64,000 nt of DNA, from NCBI GenBank assembly GCA_034638255.1, contig JAWPGT010000002.1, forward strand, positions 1,550,001 to 1,614,000. Reading direction: 5' to 3'. The notes beneath the pieces were generated by a model. That model ran no database searches, was not told the DNA's origin, and saw only the letters and a program-made list of their open reading frames with translations. The position numbers were made by a program, and so were the translations under genes. The stretch's first letter is position 1; the number at the start of each line of letters is the position of its first letter. Below, piece after piece: positions 1 to 10,664 of the stretch. Source of the DNA: Coprinus comatus. Lineage: Eukaryota; Basidiomycota; Agaricomycetes; Agaricales; Agaricaceae.

Positions 1-277
1 TTATGCACCTGCGCATTCATATTGTTGACCTCATGTATCAGGTTGAAGCTGCTCAAACTCGTCCCAACCGTATCCCAGCTGGTACAACTGCCACACAAAA
101 AATGGAGGCCCGCAGGTTACAGTTGCTCATCAAACAGAGAGAACATTTGGAACAAGAAGTCAGGTCACTGGATGAAGAAGTCATGCTTTTGGTATAGTTT
201 TATCCATGATTCGATATCGATGTACTTTACTCATATTTAATCAGGAAGCAAAAACTACTAGAAGGAAAAGATTCTGA
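1..277 (+). CDS. 3' end of an unrecognised coiled-coil protein (partial)
   Basis: Open frame from the window edge; the first ATG (position 3) need not be the true start because upstream exons are outside the window. The visible 63 codons are rich in Gln, Arg, Leu and Glu and read as an amphipathic coiled coil. A GT..AG intron fits 192-244; splicing there continues the frame for ten more codons to a TGA at 275-277, giving a basic tail ending TTRRKRF. Without splicing the frame stops at 195-197. The gene is convergent with the molybdenum-cofactor gene, the two stop codons lying about 10 bp apart. I do not recognise the family. Confidence 0.5.
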
Positions 278-287
278 TTATTGCAGA

Positions 288-2799
288 TCATTCATTTATT
301 TCAGTCTGGATTTCTCCGATAACGACAGCCTCCACTTTAGTACCGGCATCTAATCGCAAAGGCGAATCTGCCTTGGCAATTGGCAACACTAAAAAACCAT
401 TCGCACCGCTGAGGCTAGCAATCCGACTTGAACGCTGGCCTCCGGTGCTATATGCTTTCAACCCGTCCCTTCCGGATCGAATCATTACACGATGGAATTC
501 CATCCGTTGATCTAACGGCATTGCAGAAGCCAACTAAGGAGGAACAACATATCAATTTCAATTCATATACACGACGCTCTCGATTTTCACTAACCTCAAC
601 TGTCACCTTCGGAAGCTGTAGGAGATGGTCCGGCCAGCCAGCCAGTTTACGAAGGGCGGGTATTACGAACATGTGGAACGTCACAAGAGCTGAGGCTGGG
701 TTTCCAGGAAGCGCAAACAAGGGTTTCTCCTGTCCTTGGTCTGTGGGTATGGTGGCAAATGTTGTCGGTTTTCCAGGCTTGATAGTCACTCTGCCAAAGT
801 GTACTGTTCCGTTCAGATGTCTTTCAATTACAGGCTTCAGCAGGTCTGTTGGACCCATGGATGTTCCACCGGTTGTGATAATAATATCTGCTGTCTCAAC
901 GCCCCTGCGCAATGCATTGACATGAGCATCAACACTATTGTCTTCTAAGTATTCAGTTTTTAAAAAATTAAGTTGCGCCACATACTTGTCGCGAACTATA
1001 CCCAGATCAACTACCGAATATCCCATACTCTCCAAAGCTGCCCGAAGCGAAGGCCTGTTTGTATCAAAAATGCCTCCCCATTCATTACCTTCAGTCGTAG
1101 TTGTCGCGTCGTGGAGATCCATAATCTCATTCCCTGTACTTAGAATTGCTGCAATAGGTTTCTTGTATACCGAAACCTCTTTCTTCCCCACAAATGCCAG
1201 AGTACCAATTTCTCCCCCATTACCATGAATCCTTTCTCCTTGTTGAAGGACTAAATCACCCTTCTGTACATCCGTACCTGGTGCTCTAATATTTTCTCCT
1301 AAGGATACTTGTGCTAATGTTTCAACCTCTTTCTCTTCTCCTTCTTCCTCTCCTTCTACAGCTTCATGCGTTGAAACAAGCTTAGTGTCTTCAACCATAA
1401 TAATAGAATCTGTGCCCGTGGGTAAAGGACCACCAGTGTTAATTCGATAAATATATCCTTCGGGTAAGGGGCTATCTATAGTATGACTCTTGGAAGTCAA
1501 AACCTTATACACTCCAGGTGGATCAGTTGCTATGAAAAAAAAAAAAAGAAGGAAATCAGTCTTTTTGTCTTTTTTTTTTTTTGACAACCATCTAAACCTT
1601 GAAAGTATTTGGTTTTGATGTTGGGAGAAAAAAAAATCACTCACATCGCAATGCGTAACCATCTACACTTGTTGTAGCTCTAGGTGGAACTTGTTGAAGT
1701 GCATAAATATCTTCAGCTAGAACATGATTGCGAAGTTGAGAGTTAACCTTTTGTAGATTGATTGTGATTTGATTCGATATGAGTTTTGAGTGGACATATA
1801 CAATCATTAAAAAGACAGTGATTGGTTTTTAGACTTACAGGAAGTGTTTGTATAGGAAGACGTTTGACATTTGTCGTTATAAGTTGAATGGCAGATTCGA
1901 AGGAAATCAGAGGATAGGGTGATTGTCTATGTCTTGCAGAAACTGGATAATTCAATTTCAACGTTGTGGTTGAATAAAAGAATATGGAATATATTTACCA
2001 GGTGCAGATGGGTCATGAGATACTACTGTCCGTGGGACAGGCGCCTTATGGTCATGACTATGGTGATGGTGATGATGATGGTGATGGTGATGGTCGTGGA
2101 CAGCTGATTGTGAAGAAGGTGATGTTTTTGTGGATAGTGAAACATGTACATCGCGCCCAGTACCTCCTTTGATTAGATCCAAAGCGTGATTGATGACATT
2201 TCTTGAAAATAGTGCTTCCAAATTTTCTTTAACCGCTTTGACACTACCTGGTAAAGTCACTATCAAATGTATTCTTCCGAGTTCCTGCTATAGGTCTTGA
2301 AAGTGCAGCGAAAGGTGTATGTTTCAATGATGAGGAAAGTAGGAGATGTACTATTCCCGAAGCTTCACGGTCTAGAATTGGTTTAATAGCCTGACAACAT
2401 TACAAATTAGGTTTAAATGACTCAAATGCGTTAAAGAGATTTCGTTGATGCGCGTACCTCTGGTGTAACATCCCTGACACCAAAACCTGTTCCTCCTGTA
2501 GTGATGATCCAATCGACAGCTTCTTCACCATCACTCCATTGTTTGATTGTTGCTTGGATCTGAGCAATATCATCTGCCACAATCTGATAGTACTGTGAAT
2601 TGGGAAGGTCTGTAGGTAAGGTTTTTAAGTTGATCTGGAATTCCTGACGAGCTTTGAGAGCATCGATAATTGAGGGACCAGATTTATCTGCAGATGGATC
2701 TTTGGATGCAGTGTCGCTTACTGGAAGTATGTTAGAGCATTACCGGAAATGAAATAAGAGATACTGACTTGTGAGAACCGCCACTCGGAATGTAGACAT
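288..2799 (-). CDS. Molybdenum-cofactor biosynthesis fusion protein (MogA-MoeA, CNX1/gephyrin/cnxE type), with an apparent frameshift
   Basis: Two-domain enzyme of the last Moco steps: the MogA-like half adenylylates molybdopterin and the MoeA-like half inserts molybdate. The start at 2799 gives MSTFRVAVLTS, followed by an intron. MogA motifs include DWIITTGGTGFGVRDVTPE and LPGSVKAVKENL. A linker with a run of eleven His joins it to MoeA (SPYPLISFESA, SVDGYALR, STGNEIMDL, DIIITTGGTSMGP, ALPGNPASALVTF). The C-terminal domain IV ends at 288-290. At least six exons. Between the residues SRPIAGTRKNT and the residues IVTLPGS the frame shifts by one base, within the AAA run at 2265-2267; I see no splice site that would explain it. 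Either the gene is broken or the base is a sequence error. Everything else looks intact. Confidence 0.85.
2061..2093 (-). repeat. Imperfect trinucleotide repeat encoding the poly-His linker
   Basis: A run of TGG, TGA and TGATG-type units on the + strand reads on the minus strand as CAC/CAT codons. It encodes most of the histidine-rich linker between the MogA and MoeA halves. The repeat nature makes the length of this linker likely to vary between strains. Confidence 0.7.
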
Positions 2800-2994
2800 G
2801 GTAATAGGAACTGACCAGTGTGGAAAGGATCATGAGAACGAGTATCTATCCGATGTTCTAAAAATAGTCATCCATCAACTCACTCAGGATCAATATCTGT
2901 TTTGGTAAGTAACTGAAGATCCATACATGTAAATAAGTACACGGCCCGAACCAACATTAGGTCTAAACCACATAACAATCAATGATTCATCTAT

Positions 2995-5781
2995 TCAAAG
3001 AGTCAATTCCTCCAGTTGATAAGCACCAACAGCCATTCCTTGTTCATGCATCTCCCTTTTCCTTTGTCTCCAATCCCTCTTATCTTCTCTTCCTGCACCG
3101 GACTTAGTCTTACCCGCTTCAGCATCTGCGATAGCTTTTGCATGTGCATTAGCAAACCCTCCTATAAGACCACGTAATTGTTCAGTCTGAGAAAGAGTGG
3201 AAATTTCGGGCTCTATATGGGCTTTCAGATTCTTGAGAACGGAATAGGCAGGCGGGTATTGAAGTAAGACAAGGAAAGATGCATCAAGAAGTGATACAAG
3301 GAAAACTAATATCTAAGGGAAAAACATTAAATTATTAGATCATTTTTTATGAGCTATCATTGGTCTTACTTTTTCGATGGGAGGCAAGTCACTGGGCTTG
3401 GGTTTGATATTTTCTGGTTTGAAGATAATAGCCCCATGTTCATTTTTGGTAATATCTTTCTTGGATGGCAACAACTTAATCTCTTGCAATTGCAACTTTT
3501 TGATCCACTGGTCAAGGATTTTGCCAATGGCGGTGATAGCCTCAGCCGATCGTAAAGACCGACGAAGGGCTACCACAAGTTGAGGTGCAGTGAAAGCCCA
3601 ATGTTTCAAGATTGAAGCCATAAAATCAGAAAGGGATGGAGGTGTGAGGGTTGCTTCGTCGACTTGGGTGGCATCAATATTGGTGGCAGAAGATGATACT
3701 ATAAGGTGGTGATTTGCAACAATATTGAGAGTCTCGACCAGCTCATTTTCTGTGATATCAGGAACGCAACGGAGAGCTAGATCAATTGAGGGCTAAAAAT
3801 AAAGCCGACGTGTTAGCTAAGGAAGACAGTTGTCATGATACAACTAACCCAGTCGTTTCTTGCTCTCAAAGTCCCCAGTAAACCTCCAAGCATCGAGCTT
3901 CGAACAACTCCTCTATCAATCAAGTTCCGAACAACGTCTGATGAATACAGCGGGCTTGGTGGATTTTGAGGTTGAATCAATGCTTCTAAGATGTCTTTAA
4001 CAAAAGTGTAATCGAGTCCCATCTAACATGTCATGTTCAGTATCGAGTCTATTGAGAAAAGGTCCACAGCGTTGAACGCACCGATTTCACAAGTCCTTGT
4101 TCAATTTTTCCTTGTTCGTCCTTTTCCCATTCATTAAAAAGTGCGACGGCTGCTTGTGGACGATTTTGCTCCACAGCCGTTTTCATTTTCGTTACTAATT
4201 TTACTCTGGCAGCATCCCGAGGAGAGTCTTTGTCAATTGCTCCCTTGATATCAGCTATCCATCGTTTCCCAGCATTTCTGCGGCCGATGGCATTAGCGAG
4301 TGTGGATTGCGCTGGAACATTATAGGGTACGACGTAAACAGTTGACTTGATGGGTGATTTGGGATCTGCTTCGGCGGTCGGTTGTGAGAGGGTTAAGATC
4401 GCTTGCTGATTCCCAGATTTCATGGATCCACCGCCCGGAGATAGTAAGTCAAGGGTCAGCGAGGAAGACCGATCATTAATGGAGGAAGGAAGAGTAAGCA
4501 CGTGTGAAGCAAGAAGGACGGAATATTGCGTATCCCAGAGGAGTAGAGCAATTTCGTTTAGAGGCGTTATTGAAGCCAAAAGTGTATGGGAGGACGTTAA
4601 AGCCAGAAGTGACAGCGGTGTGGGGGTCCGAGACTTGCCAGTTTTCCCTTGGACCTTGTTGGTTTCAGGGGAGGTGATAAATGACAGTCCTGATAATTGC
4701 ATAGATGACGATGGTGTAGACAAGTCTAAGTCTTGTGAGAGGGAGGTCATGCAATAAGAATACCAAAGGCCATCACGACCTAGCGTTACATTTGAACACA
4801 AGCTCGTAAGAATAAGTAGCTTCATATAGACTCACATATTACATTTAAAAAGCCCATAGAGCTGCAAGATGATGCTGCAATGTCCTGCGAGTAAGTGATA
4901 GTTAGTATCTTTCCCGTAAGGTAAGGGAAGAGACATACAGGTGGAGAAATATTCAATTCAGATGTGTTAACAAGAGTAATCCTATCTCCAGAATTGATGA
5001 TATACGTCCGAATTTGAGTGTGACTTCCGACTCCAACCAATAGCATAACCACTGCGCCCTCCATGAATGTCCCCAGTGACTTAGTAAATAAACAAGAGTC
5101 CTTGGAGAAAGTGAACAAGTTTAGTACTTCTACCTTGGACGTGTCGGGTTGTTGGTAAGTCGTTTTTAGCTCCAGGTCAGAGGTAATAACAGAGATATCA
5201 CCGGTGGGTGATATGGCTACAATTCTCTCCGGTAGCCCATCGCAGTTACGTAGAAAACAAACAAGATGCGGAACCTGATTCCTTGTGCTTAATGAATAAC
5301 CTCTCGCAAGTAGTGAACGCATATTTTGACTTACCACAAGGGTGTGGTGTTCAGTATTGGAAGAAGAGGATGCACGTTCTGCGGCGGGGCTAGCAAGATT
5401 TTCTGTCCATCTCCAAATACATTTTCCTTGCTGATCCTGTTTTATATCAGGTGATGATGCAATTACTGTATATGTGCTATGTGTGTTTTCCGACGGTAGA
5501 TGGTGTGTCAATGGCGAACATGCGAAAGTAGTTGAAGGCCCTAATGTATAAGAGATTATCGGGTGTAAAGTAGAAACCTTTTTATATCTCTTAGCGTGTG
5601 GATGTTGTTACGAATTTTGACAACATACGTCGAGAACATGGACTCCGTCGGACTGTGCGACGACACTGACAAACCCATCTGAATTTTGAGTTGATTTTTC
5701 ATAGCTTGCATATATACCCAGGGCATTCGAAGCGCGTCTTGTCGTTGAATAGTTTGCCAGGACAAACGGTTCGTTTATCAT
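2995..5781 (-). CDS. NOL11/UTP8-like nucleolar protein (probable SSU processome / t-UTP subunit)
   Basis: Multi-exon gene. The chosen ATG at 5781 opens MINEPFVLANYSTTRRASNALG, which runs into DGVHVLD. An intron with GTATGT and AAAAAG borders joins this to VSTLHPIISYTLGPSTTF. Later exons read as beta-propeller-like repeats (ERIVAISPTGDISVI, LVGVGSHTQIRTY), then a helical C-terminal half with TLANAIGRRNAGKRW, WAFTAPQLVVALRRSLR and finally ILVFLVSLLDASFLVLLQYP before a Gln/Lys-rich helix and stop at 2995-2997. The order (propeller then helical tail with LLDA) fits NOL11/UTP8, which acts in pre-18S rRNA transcription and processing. This is recognition from memory; another nucleolar propeller protein remains possible. 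Confidence 0.5.
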
Positions 5782-6548
5782 TTCAGGCAAAGCAAGCAGA
5801 TCGAAAATCAAGACAAAGTCCAATTGCCGACAAGATTTTTCGAATTCTATCACGTGAGAAATCCGCATGCCAGATTCGGGAGTCCTCAATCTTAATCTCA
5901 ATCAAGCCTTCTCCAGACTTTACCTCTACATATGTAGCTACTGGCTTCAAGGTTCGATCGTTTCAACCCCTTGGAGTGACAATTGAAGGACAGATAGTCT
6001 CCACCGATGTATATGTACATGCACAATGTGATTGTGTAACCGAGCCTGACCGGAGACCACGATCTATGCCAGATTAATGCCGTGTCAACCGCGCTCAACC
6101 CATGCCTGACATACAACGAAAATCGGATCCGACACGTTCGGGGAGTTATGCTATGGATTCAGGACATAGTGCAGTGCGGGCATGGTCAAGCGACTCTCCT
6201 CACATACAGCCTCATACGGTTACACGCGGCATCTTTTTTATTCGTCCAGTGATGGATGACTCCGCATTGGGTCTGATGTGCCTAGATTTCACTCAAAAAA
6301 CTTTGTCTAACTTTGTAATACACTCCAAGGTTGAACCAGGTTGTTAACGCGCCCAAGTGATATAAATCATAGAAGAATTCCGTTACTTATACCATGCTTG
6401 TTCTTGGCACAGTTTTGAACAACATTGACATGTTGACATGCCGGTAAAAATCATACGGGTATCCTCAGGGTGAACCTTACATGACTATATAAGACAGATG
6501 AAGAATGCTTTCGTGCGCTAGTTTTGTCCCTTTTGTTATCGAGGTACC
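5782..6548. other. Divergent intergenic region between NOL11-like gene and first cysteine-rich gene
   Basis: About 770 bp serving both the minus-strand NOL11-like gene and the plus-strand cysteine-rich gene. Only short unsupported frames are present. A TATA-like box lies about 55 bp before the ATG of the cysteine-rich gene. Confidence 0.6.
6486..6493 (+). promoter_or_regulatory. TATA-like box of the first cysteine-rich gene
   Basis: TATATAAG, 55 bp upstream of the ATG at 6549, in the position expected for a core promoter. Three other family members carry a similar box, which suggests inducible, TATA-driven expression (inference). Confidence 0.45.
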
Positions 6549-7368
6549 ATGCAGCTATCCCTCATCTCCACAGCAGTACTCCTCCTCCAACTCTTCGCCC
6601 CAACTCTGGCGGCTAGTGCTGGTGTACAATATGCCCAACTTGAACCCTTTGTTTCGAATTCGCCTGTGCAGAAAAGGCAGATCAGTGGCTTGCTTCGCGC
6701 CAGACAAAGTACTTGCAGTATAGGCGACAGTGCCTGTGGTACCGAGGGTTGTTGCCCATCAACAGGAGATTGTTGCAGTGGTAAGTTTACCCACTTGAAG
6801 TCTCAAGACCGGCCACTTATTGGCCAATTTTATTGTAGGAGAAAGCTGCTGTCGTAGTGGAACATTCTGCTGTACAGGTGAGTAATCTCTTCTCTCTATT
6901 CTAAAACTTGTTCTGAGATTGTGATTATTTTAGACGCGGAAGGTGGTGGCTGTTGCAGAATTGGTACAGTCTGTCAAATTGATGGCTGCTGTCCCATTGG
7001 ACGTGTTTGTGTCGGCGGTGGCGGAACCATTACCGACGAGGAGACTACAACGGCTACAATTAGTACCACTAGCATCCGAACACAACCATCCTTCACAGAC
7101 GTATTACCTGGAACCACCACTTCCCGAACTCGAACCACAAGCAACCCCGCCAGTACTGAAATAGCTAATGGTAAATCGCATTGTTCCTTGACTCAATCCA
7201 AAGCTAAACTCGTCCTTAGATGATACCGGTGTCGGCAGTGGCAATGATGACGATGGTAATGGCGGGGGTTTGCTCGGAAACCTGAATGGTTCAATGGGGT
7301 CCTTTGAGACTTCCAATGTCCTTGCTGCTGCTGCTTTGATTGTAGCTGTCTCAAATTACCTCTTATAA
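6549..7368 (+). CDS. Secreted cysteine-rich (granulin-like) GPI-anchored protein, member 1
   Basis: The ATG at 6549 opens a clear signal peptide (MQLSLISTAVLLLQLFAPTLA). A propeptide of about 30 residues follows, with basic sites QKRQ and RARQ just before the first Cys. The mature part has 16 Cys, mostly as CC pairs: GCCPSTGDCC, SCCRSGTFCC, then GCCRIGTVCQIDGCCPIG. After it come a Thr/Ser-rich stalk, an Asp/Gly-rich stretch and a hydrophobic C-terminus (SNVLAAAALIVAVSNYLL), as expected for GPI attachment. Four introns; one exon is only 39 nt (6839-6877) and all junctions fall in phase 1. It lacks the extra C-terminal domain of members 2 and 4. Function unknown; a cell-wall or host/soil-facing surface protein is inferred. 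Confidence 0.75.
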
Positions 7369-7893
7369 TTTCAAAAATCTGCATTGGTACCTTTTGCTTC
7401 CCTGTTTACGAATATGACATGTTTTGTGGACAATGATTAGGACTATTTTGAATAAATTCTTTTAATGTGTGTAGGGATCTTGAGGTTATTATATATAGGA
7501 AAACATCCGACATCAGCGGGATCAGCGCTGATTTATTTAAAGGAAAAGTAGTTGTCAAAAAACAATGCATCACATTTCAACAGACGTCAACGTAGGTCAA
7601 CGCCCAACGTAACATTGTACATTTCCAAATTCGTCGAGCTCTTTTTGCGAAGATGGACCTTTGAAAACAGCATTAAAAATGGCACGAACTTTGCGCGTGC
7701 TTCATGAACAGGAGATTTATGCATGCTTAAAGGTGTTTAAGCACACTGAAGCATGCATGGTCGCCGCTGGACGCTTGGCAGGGTCTTGACACAACCCTTT
7801 CCATCCAAAGGGCAGTGTGTTTCTGAGTATTTCGTATATAAACAGGAAGGTTAAGGACTTGTCTTTTTCTGTGTCTCACAGCTTGTTCATACC
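7369..7893. other. Intergenic region between cysteine-rich genes 1 and 2
   Basis: About 525 bp without a supported gene. It should contain the 3' end of member 1 and the promoter of member 2. A cluster of GTCAACG-like words lies at 7584-7608, and a TATA-like box lies close to the downstream gene. Confidence 0.5.
7835..7842 (+). promoter_or_regulatory. TATA-like box of the second cysteine-rich gene
   Basis: TATATAAA, 59 bp upstream of the ATG at 7894, at nearly the same distance as in member 1. Confidence 0.45.
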
Positions 7894-9274
7894 AATGCGC
7901 CTCGCACTCATCCAAACCACGGTTTTCATTGCTTTTCAACTATTCCTACCGAGCTCCCTTGCTCAGAGAAGTCTTCTTGAACACCGTGTGTCGAGGGTGG
8001 GACCCTCTACCGCCAAAACTTTGGTAATTCGTGGACTTCTTGGGAAAAGACAGTCTACATGCGATCCAGGATACGGTTCATGTGCTGGCGATGGATGCTG
8101 CCCCATTAAAGGAGATTGCTGCCAGGGTAAATACCCATAATTTTATGCAATTAACGCTCAGAACTGAAGATTGTCTAGATGGAGACTCCTGTTGTCCCAA
8201 CGATACGTTTTGCTGTTCGGGTAAGAGGTTTTCTGTATTTACTGATACCTGATAATCACACTGAATTTTAAATAGACGAGGATGGTGGAGGATGTTGTCG
8301 CGTTGGTACATATTGTCTCATTGATGGATGTTGTCCTACTGGCAGCATCTGTGAGGACGATGCAGATACCTCCACCGGCACTTCCAGGACCACCACCAGG
8401 ACTACGACAACTCTTGCTAACCCAACAAATTCAGCTAACACAACCACGACCAGCGCTTTCCAAGCGCCAATTGTCACGGATTTCCCTACTTTCACGTCAG
8501 GTGCGAGTGTCATTGAATGAACCATTTTTAAACTATTTTTTTTACTTATGTACCACCTAGATGCACCTAGTACCCCTGCGCCTTCAGGAAGACCGACAGC
8601 TTCCGATGGTTTTATTGTATCCTCAATTGCCTTGGACGACAATAGGATTGAATGGGCTGGTGCTAACTGGCATGATGGAGAAGAAGGATGTGGTGGTTCT
8701 GAATCCAGACGTACTGATGTGAGATCAGATAGATTCACTGCCATGCTTGACTCCGAGGGTATGCCAAGTCTAACACTAACGGAAATTATGAGGAGCTGAC
8801 CATTAATTATTTCCAGTCCGAAGCATTCATTTGAACATCAACAACTTGAATGCCATGTGGACTTTATATATCAATGGTGATTCAACTCTTTACTTCACTG
8901 ATGTGCTCGATTTCGCAGAAACGTGCGATTGGAAGGGTATTTCAGTCCCATCTGGAACTCAGAGCGTGAATGTCACTGTCGTTGTCCATGGAGTACCCAC
9001 CAGTGGCAGGCGACAAGAAATGGACTCTTGGTACTATCAAGTAAATGAGCTTCTGTAAGTCTTCTACCATATTTGTTGTCTATCGTTCTGCGATTCACTA
9101 GTTTGCAGCGTGTTGGAACGTGATGATGGTACCAACAGTGGTGGTAGCAGTGACAATAGTAATGTTTCTGGCAACAACGGAAACACTAACGGTGCGTCTC
9201 ACATGTCTAATGCCTCTTGGTTGCACGCCAGCGGTATTGCACTTGTGGGGAGTCTCCTTGCCCTTGTACTATAA
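7894..9274 (+). CDS. Secreted cysteine-rich (granulin-like) GPI-anchored protein with C-terminal domain, member 2
   Basis: Signal peptide MRLALIQTTVFIAFQLFLPS, then a propeptide ending LLGKRQSTC. About 17 Cys follow in modules GCCPIKGDCC, SCCPNDTFCC and GCCRVGTYCLIDGCCPTG. The last is nearly identical to the module in member 1, so the two are tandem duplicates. A Thr-rich stalk leads to a domain of about 150 residues (IVSSIALDDNRIEWAG, MWTLYINGDSTLYFTDVLD, DSWYYQVNELL) that is also present in member 4. A Gly/Asn/Ser linker and hydrophobic tail (GIALVGSLLALVL) indicate a GPI anchor; the stop is at 9272-9274. There are at least six exons, the Cys ones joined in phase 1 (for example 8170-8220, 51 nt). 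I do not recognise the C-terminal domain; a beta-sandwich is a guess from its alternating hydrophobic pattern. Confidence 0.75.
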
Positions 9275-9981
9275 TAGTACCAAAGGCTGTTTGGCCTAAA
9301 TACGGATATACCCTCAGAAGGACCTTGTTAATTACTAAGTAGCAATCTTACCTAGTTCACAAATCATTTGAATGCTTCGTAGCAAGACAGGATAATCTAT
9401 CTACTGTCCAGCCTTCCAGTGGTGTTAGTGATGGCGGTGTGTCCCAGGACACATTGGTATAAGACTATAGTGCGGTGCACATTTCTTGGGATTACAAGTG
9501 GAAACGTCAGGATGAGAAAAATCATCGTCGTATATTGTATTATGGGAGTGATAAGAAGGAAAGAAGCGTTTGCTGAGAGCAGGGGGGCGGATTCCGAGCA
9601 ATCCCTGACGCATAGTCATTCGTGAGAATCGCCATATATGGAAGAAAAAAAAACTGTCCAAAGCAGGGTCTCTTGTCACAGACTACAGTGGGAAGATCAC
9701 TGATAGATATGATGTCAATATCTAGATAAACATATTGTTGTGTATGTATCCAACTGGCATCGAATGAATTTCTACTTAATATCTACGGACCGACGGTACA
9801 ACTCCAATATAAGTCTACGGTTTTCAGTAGTTATAGTAAGTAGGTGTATAGCCTGAGCCCTGAAGACAGAAAATACAGCAACAATAGTCTTAGAAACATA
9901 GTGGGCTATACTGTGTTACTATACTGAATATTATAAAAGTGAGAACTCAAAGACAGAAAACATTAAAAACACAACTTCTCA
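9275..9981. other. Intergenic region, no supported gene
   Basis: About 700 bp of AT-rich sequence. Short frames on both strands lack homology or codon structure that I trust. A TATAAAA-like word occurs near 9933, about 50 bp before the ATG of the next reading frame. Confidence 0.5.
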
Positions 9982-10545
9982 ATGACTTCTACACTCCCAA
10001 TCACTATTACTCTCGACTCTCTCACTGGTATTGGCCCTCCAATGCAGTTAACATCCATACTTGTCAAGAAAACCCACTATATCCAGTGTGATATTTGTGG
10101 CGCTAATATCAAACTTGGTGCAAAAGCCAATCCAAATATTCTTTACACTCATCGGGACAAATGTCGCAGGGCTGGTCCTTTGAAGTTGGACACTAGTCGA
10201 TTCCGACTTCAGAATGCCATAGGTGTTACTACTGCCATGTCCAGCTCTGCGGCGCCAGCGCTAGTGACAAGCCCTTGGGGACCTAAACCATGTCCTGGTA
10301 TTTTGATTCAATGGAATACTGTATCTATCTTTCGTTCGTACCCATTCCATCAACATGAGAATGAAAGGATTGATTGGTTTCCTGTTGGTTTAAACAAAAA
10401 CAATAATTCTATTATTGTCCGATCCAATAACTGCTCCCATTTATCACTTGGGTCATCCAACACACCATGCATACAATGTGCAATGATCATAACTTCCTCC
10501 AACTACCTCGCTATGAAAGACTATGCCTCTTCAAATGATTGTTGA
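9982..10545 (+). CDS. Truncated member of a repeated Agaricomycete protein family, possibly transposon-associated
   Basis: Single 187-codon frame. It has a zinc-finger-like HYIQCDICGANIKLG motif, followed later by a His and a Cys (THRDKC), then PCPGILIQW, FRSYPFHQHENERIDWFPVG and IVRSNNCSHL with CIQC. I recall a large, highly copied agaric protein family with the same order of motifs, but I cannot confirm it here. The frame stops early at SSNDC; shifted downstream sequence (EEHLPMTYYRGELR) could be a decayed continuation. It may therefore be a fragment of a longer gene or repeat rather than a working gene. Confidence 0.35.
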   Translation: MTSTLPITITLDSLTGIGPPMQLTSILVKKTHYIQCDICGANIKLGAKANPNILYTHRDKCRRAGPLKLDTSRFRLQNAIGVTTAMSSSAAPALVTSPWGPKPCPGILIQWNTVSIFRSYPFHQHENERIDWFPVGLNKNNNSIIVRSNNCSHLSLGSSNTPCIQCAMIITSSNYLAMKDYASSNDC

Positions 10546-10664
10546 TATGCACGTGTCAAGTAAAGAGGAGCACTTACCCATGACCTACTACAGAGGGGAG
10601 CTGAGAGTAGATCATCACGTGTATGTTATACAGTTGAAGGGGCAAAGTTCTGGCCTCCTCCGTC

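Noticed and set aside
448..925. Plus-strand frame of 165 codons over the MoeA part
   Set aside because: Antisense shadow of a clearly conserved minus-strand exon.
7594..7603. AGGTCAACGC upstream of member 2, repeated exactly (inverted) at 57198-57207 upstream of member 5
   Set aside because: A shared 10-mer between two promoter-sized regions on either strand is likely enough by chance, and the other members lack it.
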